Positions 50,108 through 58,553 of a stretch of DNA of 64,000 bases are shown here, one piece after another. The stretch's first letter is position 1; each line of letters opens with the position of its first letter. This DNA comes from Neoalteromonas arenosi (lineage in GTDB: Bacteria; Pseudomonadota; Gammaproteobacteria; Enterobacterales; Alteromonadaceae). Position numbers and translations under genes: made by a program. The notes beneath the pieces are model-generated. The model saw only the letters and a program-made list of their open reading frames with translations. It had not been told where the DNA came from and did not search any database. The DNA lies in assembly GCF_030362855.1 (NCBI RefSeq), contig NZ_JAUCBP010000013.1:276810-340809 (forward strand), read 5' to 3'.

Positions 50108-51331
50108 TTAGTCGCTGTATTTGTGAATAAATTCGGTGACTAACGGACGAATGTGTTTGCGAAACGCCGAGCCACTGAAAATACCGTAATGACCCGCACC
50201 GGCTTGCACGTGGTGCTTGCGCTTGTGTTTAGGGATATTCTTACAAATATCTTGAGCGGCTTCGGTTTGACCCAGACCGCAAATGTCATCGTTGGCACCT
50301 TCTACCGTGAGTAACGCTGTATCATCAATTGCCTCAAAAACCACAGGCTCACCCTGATACGTAATTGCGCCGCGAGCAATTTCATTATTCTTAAATACCC
50401 GTTCAATGGTTTCTAAATAGAACTCCGCGGGCATATCGAGTACCGCTAAATACTCATCGTAAAAGGCGCGAAATCTATCGGCATCTTCCACTTCGCCAAA
50501 CACCAAGTTTTGGAAGAAATTCATGTACTTTTGAGTGTGCGTTTGCTGATTCATCGAAATGAAGCCACCCAGCTGCATAAAGCCTGGATACACTTTACGT
50601 CCTTGGCCGGGATAACCGTATGGGACCTGCATAATGGCGAAGTTGCGAAACCATGACATAGGGCGCTGGCGCGCAAACTCATTCACTCGGGTCGGGCTTT
50701 TGCTCGTGTCTAATGGGCCTGCCATTAATGTCAGGGATTGCGGTACGCAAGGGTTCTTGTTCTGCGCCATAACGGCGGTAGCAATAAGTGCTTGGACAGT
50801 GGGCTGACAGATAGCAATCATATGCGTGTCGGGCCCCAGAAACTCTAAAAACTCTATGAGGTAAGACACATAACAATCAAAACTGAATGGCCCTTGCGAT
50901 AACGGAACCTCTCTAGCATCAAGCCAATCGGTAATATAAACCTCATGATCGGGTAGCAGCGCTTCCACAGTGCCTTTTAACAGTGTTGCGTGATGTCCAG
51001 ATAATGGTGCCACCAATAATACGCGTTGATTATCGTGTAAACCGATGCGGTTAAAGTGAATCAAATCACAGAATGGTTTGGATAAAACCACTTCTTCACG
51101 GACTACATGACTTTCATCGTCAATTGCAATTTCATCAATGTTAAACCCCAACTTTTCATAGCGGCGGGTGAGGCGCATGGCCGTTTCAAGCGACGCTGTG
51201 GTTAATCTGCCTGCTAGCGAATAGGCATAAGGGTTTGCCGGGTGCTTGATGACGTCATTAAGCAAGCTAAAACCTTCGTGCATAACTTGCCCGGTGCGCG
51301 CCATGTAATCGTAGGTTTGGTAGCTGACCAT
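50108..51331 (-). CDS. phaZ: intracellular polyhydroxyalkanoate depolymerase
   Basis: 407 residues, close to the i-type PHB depolymerases of granule-forming bacteria. The nucleophile region is AICQPTVQ with C175, the cysteine usual in this class. It begins MVSYQTYDYMARTGQVMHEGF. It mobilises stored polymer to 3-hydroxy acids. It follows phaP by 78 bp in the same direction, with a hairpin between them. Confidence 0.93.
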   Translation of the reverse strand: MVSYQTYDYMARTGQVMHEGFSLLNDVIKHPANPYAYSLAGRLTTASLETAMRLTRRYEKLGFNIDEIAIDDESHVVREEVVLSKPFCDLIHFNRIGLHDNQRVLLVAPLSGHHATLLKGTVEALLPDHEVYITDWLDAREVPLSQGPFSFDCYVSYLIEFLEFLGPDTHMIAICQPTVQALIATAVMAQNKNPCVPQSLTLMAGPLDTSKSPTRVNEFARQRPMSWFRNFAIMQVPYGYPGQGRKVYPGFMQLGGFISMNQQTHTQKYMNFFQNLVFGEVEDADRFRAFYDEYLAVLDMPAEFYLETIERVFKNNEIARGAITYQGEPVVFEAIDDTALLTVEGANDDICGLGQTEAAQDICKNIPKHKRKHHVQAGAGHYGIFSGSAFRKHIRPLVTEFIHKYSD

Positions 51332-51380
51332 AATAACCGTCCTCTGAAGAAGTACTGAGTGATTGTTAGGGGAGAATAGA

Positions 51381-51401
51381 AGCTGGCCAATATGGCCAGC
51401 T
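51381..51401 (-). terminator. 9-bp hairpin between phaP and phaZ
   Basis: AGCTGGCCA and TGGCCAGCT pair perfectly around ATA. On the minus strand it begins nine bases after the phaP stop and is followed by a weak T/C-rich stretch. It may partly end transcription after the abundant phasin and so lower phaZ expression. Confidence 0.5.
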
Positions 51402-51409
51402 GTGAAAGG

Positions 51410-51751
51410 TTACTGAGTCACGGTAAAAGACGCTGCAAACTCTTCGCTCATGCCTTTCACCATTTCGCCCGCTTTTTGTTGTGTTGCAGTGAGTAGACCA
51501 TAGGTGTCTTTCGCTGCATCGGTTAGGGTTTCTTGTAACTGCTCAGCATAGGCTTTTTGCGTTTCAGCTAAGCTGGTTAAGTCTTTTTGCTGAGTTGCTT
51601 TTTCGACAAATGCCATGCCATCACTCATAAGCGAGGAATACAGCGCACTTTGCTTTTCAGTGAGGGTTTGCAATGTACTCATATTTAGTGCTGCAAGATC
51701 AGATACGGGTTTAAGACTGCTTTTGAGTTGCTCATTCATTTGTTCAAACAT
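51410..51751 (-). CDS. phaP: phasin
   Basis: 113 residues, all helical and amphipathic (AALNMSTLQTLTEKQSALY), with the phasin_2-like pattern. Phasins coat PHA granules and limit their size. AGAAC precedes the ATG only weakly. It lies between the longer phasin gene and phaZ. Confidence 0.85.
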   Translation of the reverse strand: MFEQMNEQLKSSLKPVSDLAALNMSTLQTLTEKQSALYSSLMSDGMAFVEKATQQKDLTSLAETQKAYAEQLQETLTDAAKDTYGLLTATQQKAGEMVKGMSEEFAASFTVTQ

Positions 51752-51790
51752 AATTGTTCTCCAATGGGACTGTTAAAGTTTTACTACGAG

Positions 51791-52333
51791 TTATTCAGCA
51801 GTTTTTGCCGCTGGTTTAGGTTTGGCTGTTTTCGCCTTAGTTGCTGTTTTACTGGGAGCTTTGGCCTTGGTCGCCGGTTTTGCGGCAGACTTTGGCTTGG
51901 CAACAGGCTTAGCAGCTGCCTTGGCTGTTGTTTTTGGCGCCGGCTTGCCAACTGGATTGCTGACCGGCTTACTTACGGGTTTGGCGGCCGCCTCGGTTTT
52001 GGGCGCATTACTCGCTGATTTGTGCTGCAGACTCGCTGACATTATGGCGCTTATATCATCCCTAGCGGCACTCAGTGTCGCCAAGGTACCGCTGGTGGCG
52101 GTGGTCACCCGATCGCGAACCGATTCTGAATATTGCGACTGGGCAGCAATAAATCCACGCAGCCCTTGCTGCTTTGCAGCAAAGTTAACTAGTTTTACAC
52201 TGTCGCTCAATACGCCTGATACAAACGCGGCTTGTTGTTTTGCTAAGGCTTCAATCGTTTTTGCATTCAAAGCGACTATTGACCTTGCTGGTTTTGCTGA
52301 CTGTTGAAACTGCTCTGAAAAATTGCCAAACAT
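51791..52333 (-). CDS. phasin with basic Ala/Lys/Pro-rich (histone-H1-like) tail
   Basis: 180 residues from the ATG at 52333, which has AGAGGA at good spacing; the frame is open to 52372. Residues 1-105 are a phasin domain (EQFQQSAKPARSIVALNAKT). Residues 110-180 are a low-complexity tail of Lys, Ala, Pro and Ser (TAKAAAKPVAKPKSAAKPAT). The same layout is seen in PhaF of Pseudomonas, whose tail binds DNA and helps segregate granules. DNA binding is inferred here. Two PhaR-type palindromes lie upstream. Confidence 0.85.
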   Translation of the reverse strand: MFGNFSEQFQQSAKPARSIVALNAKTIEALAKQQAAFVSGVLSDSVKLVNFAAKQQGLRGFIAAQSQYSESVRDRVTTATSGTLATLSAARDDISAIMSASLQHKSASNAPKTEAAAKPVSKPVSNPVGKPAPKTTAKAAAKPVAKPKSAAKPATKAKAPSKTATKAKTAKPKPAAKTAE

Positions 52334-52356
52334 AGTTAATCCTCTTGCGAATAAAA

Positions 52357-52371
52357 TGCTGCGATGCAGCA
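52357..52371. promoter_or_regulatory. PhaR-type operator 1
   Basis: TGCTGC-GAT-GCAGCA is a perfect palindrome, 24 bp upstream of the second phasin ATG. PhaR of other bacteria binds TGC/GCA-rich sites of the form CTGC-N3-4-GCAG, which this contains. Binding here would block the phasin gene until granules titrate PhaR away. Confidence 0.7.
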
Positions 52372-52416
52372 ATGGTTAAATAATAGACAGGCGTGGAGTT
52401 GAGTGTCAAGCAAAAA

Positions 52417-52431
52417 TGTTGCGGTGCAGCA
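52417..52431. promoter_or_regulatory. PhaR-type operator 2
   Basis: TGTTGC-GGT-GCAGCA, one base off the perfect palindrome at 52357-52371. The two centres are 60 bp apart, between phaR and the second phasin gene. The paired arrangement suggests cooperative binding or looping. Confidence 0.6.
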
Positions 52432-52470
52432 AAAAAGGTCTAAGACATCAGTCGGAGGAGGGAAGAAGTG

Positions 52471-52887
52471 TTATTTCTTAGGTTGTTGCCATTGATTCAT
52501 ATTGGCTTCAAACATTTTATTGAGCATGCCAAGGGGGCTGTTATCGACCATACTTTTCATCACGCCTTGCAGTTTGTCTTGCTGTTGCATAAAGGCCAGT
52601 AGGCTTTGCTCCATATATTGGCGCACAAAAGGTTGCATGTCGGAATCGTAGTAACAAATCAGTTGTTTAAGTAACTCATTGGTAAGTAACGCTTGCGCAT
52701 CATTGCTTTCCGACTCAGTGATGATCTGTAGCAAAATCGACTTTGTGCGGTCTTCGCCAGTTTTTGAGTCGACAATTTCAAACTCGCTTTTTTTTGTGAT
52801 CAGCTGCTTGATGTAATCGAGATTTACGTACTTGCTTTGGCTAGTATCGTATAATCGTCGATTGGGATATTTCTTAATGGTGATCAC
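52471..52887 (-). CDS. phaR: polyhydroxyalkanoate synthesis repressor PhaR
   Basis: 138 residues. N-terminal PHB_acc_N DNA-binding domain (IKKYPNRRLYDTSQSKYVNLDYIKQLI) followed by PHB_acc repeats, with a Gln/Met-rich C-terminus. PhaR binds phasin promoters and also the granule surface, so phasin is made only when polymer is present. It lies between phaC and the phasin genes on the same strand. Confidence 0.93.
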   Translation of the reverse strand: MITIKKYPNRRLYDTSQSKYVNLDYIKQLITKKSEFEIVDSKTGEDRTKSILLQIITESESNDAQALLTNELLKQLICYYDSDMQPFVRQYMEQSLLAFMQQQDKLQGVMKSMVDNSPLGMLNKMFEANMNQWQQPKK

Positions 52888-52939
52888 TGCGAGTCCTCGT
52901 TGTTGCGCAGTTCAAGACTATCCCAGAGTCGACCAACTC

Positions 52940-54721
52940 TCAACTGTCGCCTAATCGCACTCGTACGTAGCGACCCGGCGCCGGTTCTATTTCTGGATAT
53001 GCTGCATGGCTGCCGGGTTGCAGAGATTCTACTTTACCGGCCGACTTGTCATTAAGCCATTGGTGCCAGTCTGGCCACCAAGAGCCCTGATGTTCTTCCG
53101 CTCCCTCTAACCATTGTTCGGCATTTTCGGGTAATTCGGTATTACGCCAGTGCGGATATTTACCGGTTTTCGGTGGGTTAATAACGCCTGCTAGGTGACC
53201 GGAACCCGCCAGCGTGAAGCGGCAGTCACCCCCGAGTAACTGCGTACCCTTATACGCTGATTCCCACAGCACGATATGATCGGCAATGGTTGCCAAAAAA
53301 TAAACCGGCACATCAATGTTAGCCAGATCAACTGGAATATCATCAATCACAATCTGGCCCGGCTGACAAAGCTGGTTCTCGAGATAACTGAAGTGCAAAT
53401 ACTGTTTAAAGCACGCTGCTGGGATGTTCGTTGCGTCGCTATTCCAATACAAAATATCGAAGGCGGCGGGGTCTTTGCCGCGCAAATAATTATTGATAAA
53501 GAACGACCAAAATAGGTTGTTTTCGCGCAGTAGACTAAAACTCAAACCGAGGATGCGACCGTCGTATACCCCTTTCATGGCGGCTGTCTGTTCAAGCACC
53601 GGCACCATATCTTCGCTTAGGTAGTTACCAATCTCACCGGGTTCACTGAAATCCAGTAGCGTTGTTAATAAGGTGAGTGACTGGATCCGCTCATCGCCTT
53701 GTGCGCGCAGCCAAGCAGTGGTCATTGACAATAGCGTACCGCCAATACAAAAACCGACTGCGTTGATCTTTGGCGCTTGGGTAATTTCTGTGACAGCATC
53801 TAAGCAGGCCACAGGTCCGTACTTCATATAATCCACAAAGTCACGCTCTGCGAGGCTTGCGTCAGGATTCACCCAAGAAATCATAAATACAGCGTGACCT
53901 TCGGCAAGGAGTCCGCGCACCATGGATTTTTGTTCGTCCAAATCGAGAATGTAGTACTTATTAATAAATGGCGGCACAAAGAGCACCGGCTCAGCAAAGG
54001 TTTCTGTCGTTATGGGGCGATAGTGGATGAGTTGGCAGATGTCATTTTCAAATACTATTGAGCCTGGGGTGGTGGCTAAGTCTTCACCCAAAGTAAACGC
54101 GCTATCATCCGTTTGGGTTATTTTAAACGCCTCTAATGGGCTTTGTTCAAGATCATGCATAAAGTTTTGCATGCCTTTGAGCAGGCTTTCACCTTCTGAT
54201 GCGAGTAACTCTTCACACACCTGAGGGTTAGAAAATAGATAGTTGGTGGGCGCTACAGAATTAATGTATTGGCGCGTATAAAACTGCACTTTGTCAGCAA
54301 TTTTTTTATCTTTAAAACGCACCGCACCTATGGTGTTTTCTAGCAGTTCGCTATTTAAAAGGTAGGCTTGGCGAATATAGTTAAATACGGGGTTTTGTTG
54401 CCAATCTGCGTGATTAAAGCGTTTGTCAGATTTAGCCTCATGAGTTACTTCATGGTATTCCTGCCCCATCATGGCTTTACTGGCTTGCTGCCATAAGTCG
54501 TTCTGCTTCTGCATAAAGTCTAGTTGTGATTGCAGCAGCGCTTGGGTATCAATATCGCAATCCGAATTTAGCATGCTCTGCAGTGAGTCGAGTGTCGTTT
54601 GCGGCTCACCGTCGACGACTGGATTTAATGAAGCCGATAGGATTTCTTGTACTTTCGATGAAAATACGGTGGCGTACTGTTCGAGTTGAGAGAACAATTC
54701 ATCTTGGGTGTGCGCTTGCAT
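52940..54721 (-). CDS. phaC: class I poly(3-hydroxyalkanoate) synthase
   Basis: 593 residues, class I size. The nucleophile C325 is in the lipase-like box GFCIGG. The catalytic Asp is in IADHIVLW and the His in GSGHLAGVINPP. The N-terminal part has the usual PhaC segment (NPVFNYIRQAYLLN). It polymerises (R)-3-hydroxyacyl-CoA on the granule surface. First gene of the minus-strand PHA group; phaR starts 52 bp after its stop. Confidence 0.95.
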   Translation of the reverse strand: MQAHTQDELFSQLEQYATVFSSKVQEILSASLNPVVDGEPQTTLDSLQSMLNSDCDIDTQALLQSQLDFMQKQNDLWQQASKAMMGQEYHEVTHEAKSDKRFNHADWQQNPVFNYIRQAYLLNSELLENTIGAVRFKDKKIADKVQFYTRQYINSVAPTNYLFSNPQVCEELLASEGESLLKGMQNFMHDLEQSPLEAFKITQTDDSAFTLGEDLATTPGSIVFENDICQLIHYRPITTETFAEPVLFVPPFINKYYILDLDEQKSMVRGLLAEGHAVFMISWVNPDASLAERDFVDYMKYGPVACLDAVTEITQAPKINAVGFCIGGTLLSMTTAWLRAQGDERIQSLTLLTTLLDFSEPGEIGNYLSEDMVPVLEQTAAMKGVYDGRILGLSFSLLRENNLFWSFFINNYLRGKDPAAFDILYWNSDATNIPAACFKQYLHFSYLENQLCQPGQIVIDDIPVDLANIDVPVYFLATIADHIVLWESAYKGTQLLGGDCRFTLAGSGHLAGVINPPKTGKYPHWRNTELPENAEQWLEGAEEHQGSWWPDWHQWLNDKSAGKVESLQPGSHAAYPEIEPAPGRYVRVRLGDS

Positions 54722-54822
54722 GCTAGCCTCGCAAATGATCTATTTTCAGTCTTAGCCTAGTCTTATTTTTCCCATAAAATAAGGGCTCTACGACTAATGT
54801 CTAAAGCGATACAAAGGCAGCG

Positions 54823-54851
54823 TTGGTTATTCAATGGTGAGCACGTATAAT
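54823..54851 (+). promoter_or_regulatory. sigma-70 promoter of mrcB
   Basis: TTGGTT (-35) and TATAAT (-10) with a 17-bp spacer, ending 31 bp before the TTG start of mrcB. Good consensus match and spacing. Confidence 0.75.
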
Positions 54852-54882
54852 CGATTTCAGCACCTCTCAGTGAGCAGTAACC

Positions 54883-57270
54883 TTGGCCAAAAAGAAGCAA
54901 ACAAAAACGCAAAGCAAAGCAACATCGAAACGCGCTAAACAACCAGCGAAGAAGCACTGGTTTAAGCGATTGCTACCGATTGTCGGTAAGTTATCGTTGG
55001 TTGCGACGGTGGCACTGGCGGCCTATTTGTTTTATCTCGATGCCTCGATAAAACATCATTTTTCGGGCAACAAATGGCAAGTGCCTGCACAAATCTATGC
55101 CCGTGCATTGCACATTGAAGTAGAGCAAGAAATCACGCCAGCAGAAATTCTCGATGAGTTGGAACTACTGGGCTACCGGCAAGTGGCAAACGTGACCAGT
55201 AGTGGTGAGTATCATTACGCGAACCGGCAATTGACCTTTATGCGCCGGGCGTTTGATTTTATTGATGGCAATCGAGCCATGCGTCTTATCCGGCTGAACT
55301 GGCGTGGCGACCGCATTGGCGCGATTGAGGAAGCACTACCACGTCAATTAACGTTTGCCTCTGCCACCGCAATACAGCACATTCGCCTCGAGCCATGGCT
55401 GGTGAGTCGTTTGGTCAGCAGTCACCGCGAAGACCGCATGTTGCTCGATATTGAAAAAGTGCCGCCCATGTTAGTTTCGGCGCTAACCTTGGTTGAAGAT
55501 CAGAACTTCTACAAGCACCACGGTGTTGCGCCGCTATCCATATTACGTGCACTGATTGCCAATATTGCCGCGGGCAGGACGGTACAAGGGGGCAGTACGT
55601 TGACCCAGCAGTTGGTCAAGAACTTATACCTAACGCGCGAAAAATCGATTACGCGGAAAATCAAAGAAGCGCTAATGGCAATTGTAATCGATGCGCGCTA
55701 CAGCAAGGATCAGATCCTCGAAGCCTATCTCAACGAAGTGTTTGTGGGCCAAAATGGTGATCTTGGTGTGCATGGTTTTGGTCTCGGTAGTCACTTTTAC
55801 TTTGACCGTCCGGTAGCCGAACTCGACGTTGCAGAAATCGCATTGTTGGTGGGTATGGTCAAAGGGCCTTCTTATTACAATCCTCGCCGCCATCCAGAGC
55901 GCGCCACCGAGCGTCGCGACTTGGTGCTTAAAGTCTTGTTTGAGAACAACGAGATTTCAGCGGCTGAGTATGAGATGTATGTGAATCAGCCGCTCAATAT
56001 CGCCTCAGGCGCCAGTTTAGCCAGTGGTAAGCATCCAGCGTTTATGGACAAGGTACGCCGCGAGTTAACCGACATATTGGCTGACCCGGATATTCGCGAG
56101 TCGGGTGTGCGTGTATTCACTTCGTTAGATATCAATGCCCAGCGCCGCGCAGAAAAAGCGCTCGCCGATACGGTAGAGCGTTTGGCAGACCAACGCTCTA
56201 TTCCCGGTCTTGAGGGAGCCATGATGGTCACCGATATCAAGAGCGGTGAGATCCGCGCCATAGTCGGCAGTAAAAATACCGCTTACAGCGGTTTTAATCG
56301 CGCTCTGGACGCAAGGCGTCAAATAGGCTCGTTAGTTAAGCCCGCGATTTACTTAACGGCGTTAGAACAACCAGCACGGTTTAACCTTGCTACACCCTTA
56401 CTCGATGAGCCCATCGATTTAGCCGATGAAGGTGGCAAACGCTGGCAACCGCAAAACGCCGATAAAGAGTTTCGTGGCCAAGTGGCGTTGGTATCGGCAT
56501 TAACCGAGTCGCTTAACGTACCGACGATAAATCTGGGCTTGGATGTTGGTTTACCCAATGTCATCGATACCTTACAGCGCTTGGGGGTTAATACGCCGAT
56601 AAAAGAAGTGCCGGCACTGACGTTAGGTGCGATTGATTTGTCCTTATTACAAGTTAATCAAATGTACCAGACCATCGCCAACACAGGTGTTTATCGGCCA
56701 CTTCGAACAGTTAACGCGATTACTACCTCAGGTAATCGACTGCTATGGCAGCACAGTAATTACGCGGAGCAGCGGGTGGATGAAGCTGCAACGTACCTGA
56801 CCAATTATGCATTACACAAAGTTACGATTGAGGGCACTGCCAGACGTATCAATAGTCAATTCCCTAGAATTAATATGGCGGGAAAAACGGGTACTACCGA
56901 TGACTATCGCGACAGTTGGTTTGCCGGATTCGACCGCAATATATTAGTCACTACGTGGCTAGGTGACGATGATAATGCAACGACTGGCCTAACCGGGGCT
57001 AGCGGAGCACTGAGTGCCTACATTGCCTATCAAAAAGCGCAACAACCCAAGTCATTATCACGACGTTTTCCAACCGGTCTTGGTATTGCTCATTTCGACC
57101 CGCTTTCGGGTGAGGCAATGGTAGCAGGGTGCACTAATGCGTTAACGGTACCGGCAATTTTAGACGTGTTACCTGCTCAGCGACGTGCATGTGATGTTAC
57201 GACTGACGGCCCACAACAAGAAGAGCCCGAAGAAGAGCGCTCCTGGTGGGAGCGCTGGTTTGGTGATTAG
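54883..57270 (+). CDS. mrcB: penicillin-binding protein 1B (bifunctional transglycosylase/transpeptidase)
   Basis: 795 residues. A basic cytosolic tail (1-30), one membrane helix (about 33-52), a UB2H-like domain (about 75-150), the GT51 domain with the catalytic glutamate E205 in LVEDQNFYKHHG and QGGSTLTQQLVKN, then the penicillin-binding domain with the nucleophile Ser in GSLVKP and KTGTT. It polymerises and cross-links peptidoglycan, with LpoB as a known partner in E. coli. The TTG start at 54883 gives a normal N-terminus MAKKKQ. The gene ends ten bases before the mobile element. Confidence 0.94.
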   Translation: MAKKKQTKTQSKATSKRAKQPAKKHWFKRLLPIVGKLSLVATVALAAYLFYLDASIKHHFSGNKWQVPAQIYARALHIEVEQEITPAEILDELELLGYRQVANVTSSGEYHYANRQLTFMRRAFDFIDGNRAMRLIRLNWRGDRIGAIEEALPRQLTFASATAIQHIRLEPWLVSRLVSSHREDRMLLDIEKVPPMLVSALTLVEDQNFYKHHGVAPLSILRALIANIAAGRTVQGGSTLTQQLVKNLYLTREKSITRKIKEALMAIVIDARYSKDQILEAYLNEVFVGQNGDLGVHGFGLGSHFYFDRPVAELDVAEIALLVGMVKGPSYYNPRRHPERATERRDLVLKVLFENNEISAAEYEMYVNQPLNIASGASLASGKHPAFMDKVRRELTDILADPDIRESGVRVFTSLDINAQRRAEKALADTVERLADQRSIPGLEGAMMVTDIKSGEIRAIVGSKNTAYSGFNRALDARRQIGSLVKPAIYLTALEQPARFNLATPLLDEPIDLADEGGKRWQPQNADKEFRGQVALVSALTESLNVPTINLGLDVGLPNVIDTLQRLGVNTPIKEVPALTLGAIDLSLLQVNQMYQTIANTGVYRPLRTVNAITTSGNRLLWQHSNYAEQRVDEAATYLTNYALHKVTIEGTARRINSQFPRINMAGKTGTTDDYRDSWFAGFDRNILVTTWLGDDDNATTGLTGASGALSAYIAYQKAQQPKSLSRRFPTGLGIAHFDPLSGEAMVAGCTNALTVPAILDVLPAQRRACDVTTDGPQQEEPEEERSWWERWFGD

Positions 57271-57280
57271 GCGGTAATTA

Positions 57281-57543
57281 GGGCGTGTTGATCTTTGCGG
57301 TACAATTTTGCAGCAGTAAGACTACAATTTAGACAAGGATGAATGCGCGCAGTGTAGTTATTCTACATAAGCGCATGAAGACGCTGTATAAATTGTAGTA
57401 TTGCGCTGCCCGTCGGGTTCAGTTAAGTAGCTTGGGGCCTTTGTCACTCCTCATTCACTTAGAATAACTAAGCTTCATTCATCGTTTCGCGGCCGCAAGC
57501 TACTTAATTGAACAAAATTCGTACCGCAAAGATCAACACGCCC
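57281..57543. mobile_element. MITE-like non-autonomous element with ~30-bp terminal inverted repeats
   Basis: 263 bp without coding capacity. Ends 57281-57310 and 57513-57543 are inverted repeats: 23 bp are perfect (starting GGGCGTGTTGATCTTTGCGG) and the match continues to about 30 with one extra base. TA flanks both ends, a likely target duplication as for Tc1/IS630-type or some IS5-group elements. Inside are two more inverted repeats: ACTACAATTTA/TAAATTGTAGT (57323-57397 region) and an 18-bp pair with one mismatch (57417-57434 and 57496-57513). So the element can fold as two large hairpins, whose tips share TAGTTATTCTA in opposite orientation. It separates convergent mrcB and cydB and may end both transcripts. 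Confidence 0.8.
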
Positions 57544-58553
57544 TAGTAATAATTGAGTGCTTGGGCTTTACCTCTAAAGGCAAAGTAAGCAAAGACCGTA
57601 TAGCCTATGATCATTGGCAGTACGAATAGGCTGCCAACAAGCATAATGCGCAGTGACTCTGGTGCACTCGCGGTGTCAAATATTGTCAGTTGTTGTGGTA
57701 CCACATACGGATAGAAGCTCAACGCCAACCCCGCAAAACAGCAAATAAATACAATGGTTGTCATGGCAAACGGCAGCCAGTCACCTTGATGGTCGGCCAA
57801 GGGCAAGCGTTTCAGAACTTGATAACCCATAGCGAACATTGAAAAGCACAGCAGCGGTATAGCATTAATAAAATAGCCCAATGGCGGTGTTAACCAACGT
57901 TCAAACACAAAGGGGTTGATTAGTGGGTTGATAAAGCAAACCAATAGAATACCAACAAAACTAATCACACCAGCTTTTTTAGCCCACTTAATAGCCCGTA
58001 ATTGCAAGTCGCCATCGGTTTTCATAATCAACCAGCTCGCGCCAATCAGTGCGTAAGCGGTGGTAACGCCAATACCACTGAGTAATGCAAAGCTGATGCT
58101 TAACCAGGTATATTCTAGGCCCATTACATACATGCCGAGCATAAAGCCTTGGCTCATGGAGCTGATAATCGAACCAGCCTTAAACGCTCTATCCCAACGA
58201 TGCTTCTCAGTAACGGCAACTTTAGCGCGAAAGTCGAATGCTACACCGCGCAAGATCAGGCCAATCAGCATCAAGGTCGCGGGCAGGTATAGCGCCCGCA
58301 GAATTTCACTATGCGCTGCCGGGAAGGCAACCAGTAACAAACCAATGGCCAGTACTAGCCAAGTTTCATTGGCATCCCAAAAGGGGCCAATTGACGCAAT
58401 AGCAGTGTCGCGCTGCGGCGCTGCATCCATGGGCAGTAATATCCCAACGCCTAAATCGTAGCCATCTAGAATTGCGTACACCAAGATGGCAACGGCCATT
58501 AATACCGCAAATACGACGGGCAGATTCTGATCTGCAAATAGCCAATCAATCAT
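57543..58553 (-). CDS. cydB: cytochrome bd-type quinol oxidase subunit II (CioB/CydB)
   Basis: 336 residues, about nine membrane helices, with the family segment YAILDGYDLGVGILLP and WDANETWLVLAIGLLLVAFP. The length is that of the cyanide-insensitive (CioB) branch, shorter than E. coli CydB (379). Its ATG overlaps the cydA stop by four bases. The stop codon TAG is made from the TA flank plus the first base of the mobile element, so the native C-terminus may have been altered. Confidence 0.93.
   Translation of the reverse strand: MIDWLFADQNLPVVFAVLMAVAILVYAILDGYDLGVGILLPMDAAPQRDTAIASIGPFWDANETWLVLAIGLLLVAFPAAHSEILRALYLPATLMLIGLILRGVAFDFRAKVAVTEKHRWDRAFKAGSIISSMSQGFMLGMYVMGLEYTWLSISFALLSGIGVTTAYALIGASWLIMKTDGDLQLRAIKWAKKAGVISFVGILLVCFINPLINPFVFERWLTPPLGYFINAIPLLCFSMFAMGYQVLKRLPLADHQGDWLPFAMTTIVFICCFAGLALSFYPYVVPQQLTIFDTASAPESLRIMLVGSLFVLPMIIGYTVFAYFAFRGKAQALNYY

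Noticed and set aside
51822..52307. A 161-codon frame on the plus strand opposite the second phasin.
   Set aside because: It is the mirror of the Lys/Ala/Pro-rich low-complexity tail, with no ribosome site. The phasin reading has a good start and known family features.
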